The position numbers and the translations under genes are program-made. Shown piece by piece: positions 63,729-64,000 of a stretch of DNA of 64,000 nucleotides. Within the stretch, counting starts at the first letter, position 1; every line of letters begins with the position of its first letter. This stretch comes from Xenorhabdus vietnamensis (lineage in GTDB: Bacteria; Pseudomonadota; Gammaproteobacteria; Enterobacterales; Enterobacteriaceae), in NCBI RefSeq assembly GCF_002127535.1, contig NZ_MUBJ01000022.1, positions 18,428 through 82,427 of the forward strand, read 5' to 3'. A model generated the notes under the pieces. The model was not told the DNA's origin. It worked only from the letters and a program-made list of their open reading frames with translations, and did no database searches.

Positions 63729-64000
63729 CTATTGAGTGATTGAACTGACAGCTAACTGATAGCCCTGCCAGTAAGAAGATTTCCCCGTCACCTGATCACC
63801 TGACCTTATCTGTAACAGCATCACCGATAGCGCCATCTCATCAAAGCCCGCGACACGCAGCGGATAATCACTGCTCTTCTCGCTCTGCGCCTGCATGGTA
63901 ACGACTGCCATCACCTTACCTGTCTGGCACTTTATACGCCTGGGGCAACGGTAATCTTCCCTGTGATCGTAGCGACTATCGAGGGTGCGTTCTTCTGTCT
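63729..64000 (-). pseudogene. Second copy of the OB-fold-like gene, frameshifted and cut by window end
   Basis: DNA is very similar to 58383-58664. A one-base loss in the C-run (near 63952) shifts the frame so that KITVAPGV is followed by a stop, while the rest continues in another frame (MAVVTMQAQSEKSSDYPLR, then GKSSYWQGYQLAVSS). The start lies just beyond the window. Confidence 0.8.

Noticed and set aside
1..64000. tRNA or rRNA genes
   Set aside because: No T-loop/acceptor pattern (GGTTCGAATCC with a CCA end) or rRNA segment was recognised anywhere; a computational scan could still find one.

Overview
The window looks like a chromosomal segment of an entomopathogenic Xenorhabdus (Morganellaceae), or a very close relative. 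Evidence is the combination of an isnA-isnB-glycosyltransferase (rhabduscin-type) cluster, a methionine-rich PixA inclusion protein, a PirA/PirB binary insecticidal toxin pair and a P2-type tail cluster of xenorhabdicin kind. Coding DNA is of moderate GC and is separated by long, very AT-rich intergenic stretches with several decayed genes. The species cannot be named from sequence reading alone.

Left part (1-7.4 kb): the first codons of a glycosyltransferase, then isnB and isnA (tyrosine isonitrile synthesis), all leftward; a ClpP-like remnant; a divergent TetR/MFS pair with inverted-repeat operator candidates; a broken GNAT gene; aquaporin Z; an ecotin with Lys at the P1 site; and ydcH.

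Tailocin (7.45-25.0 kb): a P2-type module reading leftward: A, an SOS-controlled DinI/Tum-like gene, X, holin, Rz/Rz1, V, W, J, I, H, FI, FII, E/E', T, U, D and ogr, with a divergent CI-like repressor at the right end. No capsid, terminase, portal, integrase, R, S or endolysin gene is visible, so this is a phage tail-like bacteriocin locus rather than a full prophage. Three exact TGT-N12-ACA Ogr-type activator sites precede X, V and FI. A consensus LexA box precedes the DinI-like pair. H has two alternative C-terminal cassettes on the opposite strand, Gin/gix-like crossover sites and a 161-bp perfect inverted repeat, so the tail fibre is probably switchable.

Middle (25.1-34.2 kb): a GNAT acetyltransferase, a membrane-anchored bactofilin, an orphan ExsA-like AraC regulator without any type III secretion genes nearby, a candidate structured small RNA, QueH, an SDR oxidoreductase divergent from an acyl-CoA ligase, an ASCH-like protein and PixA.

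Cobalamin (34.2-53.1 kb): a leftward anaerobic B12 operon cbiABCDETFGHJKLP-cobUSCT, and divergent cobA(SUMT)-cobD-pduX. Together they cover corrin ring synthesis from uroporphyrinogen III, aminopropanol-phosphate supply and nucleotide loop assembly. The cobalt transporter genes cbiMNQO are absent from the usual place, no B12 riboswitch was recognised, and each of the two divergent operons has a perfect FNR box upstream.

Right part (53.1-64 kb): a csaA remnant, a VOC protein, pirAB, an HTH-PfkB kinase, then a mobile-element graveyard. Two direct repeats (one carrying a 125-bp MITE-like insertion) flank a secreted toxin-like protein with a DUF596-like probable immunity partner, and a broken P4-type primase/helicase. 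A NIPSNAP protein and a second, broken copy of a small OB-fold-like gene close the window.
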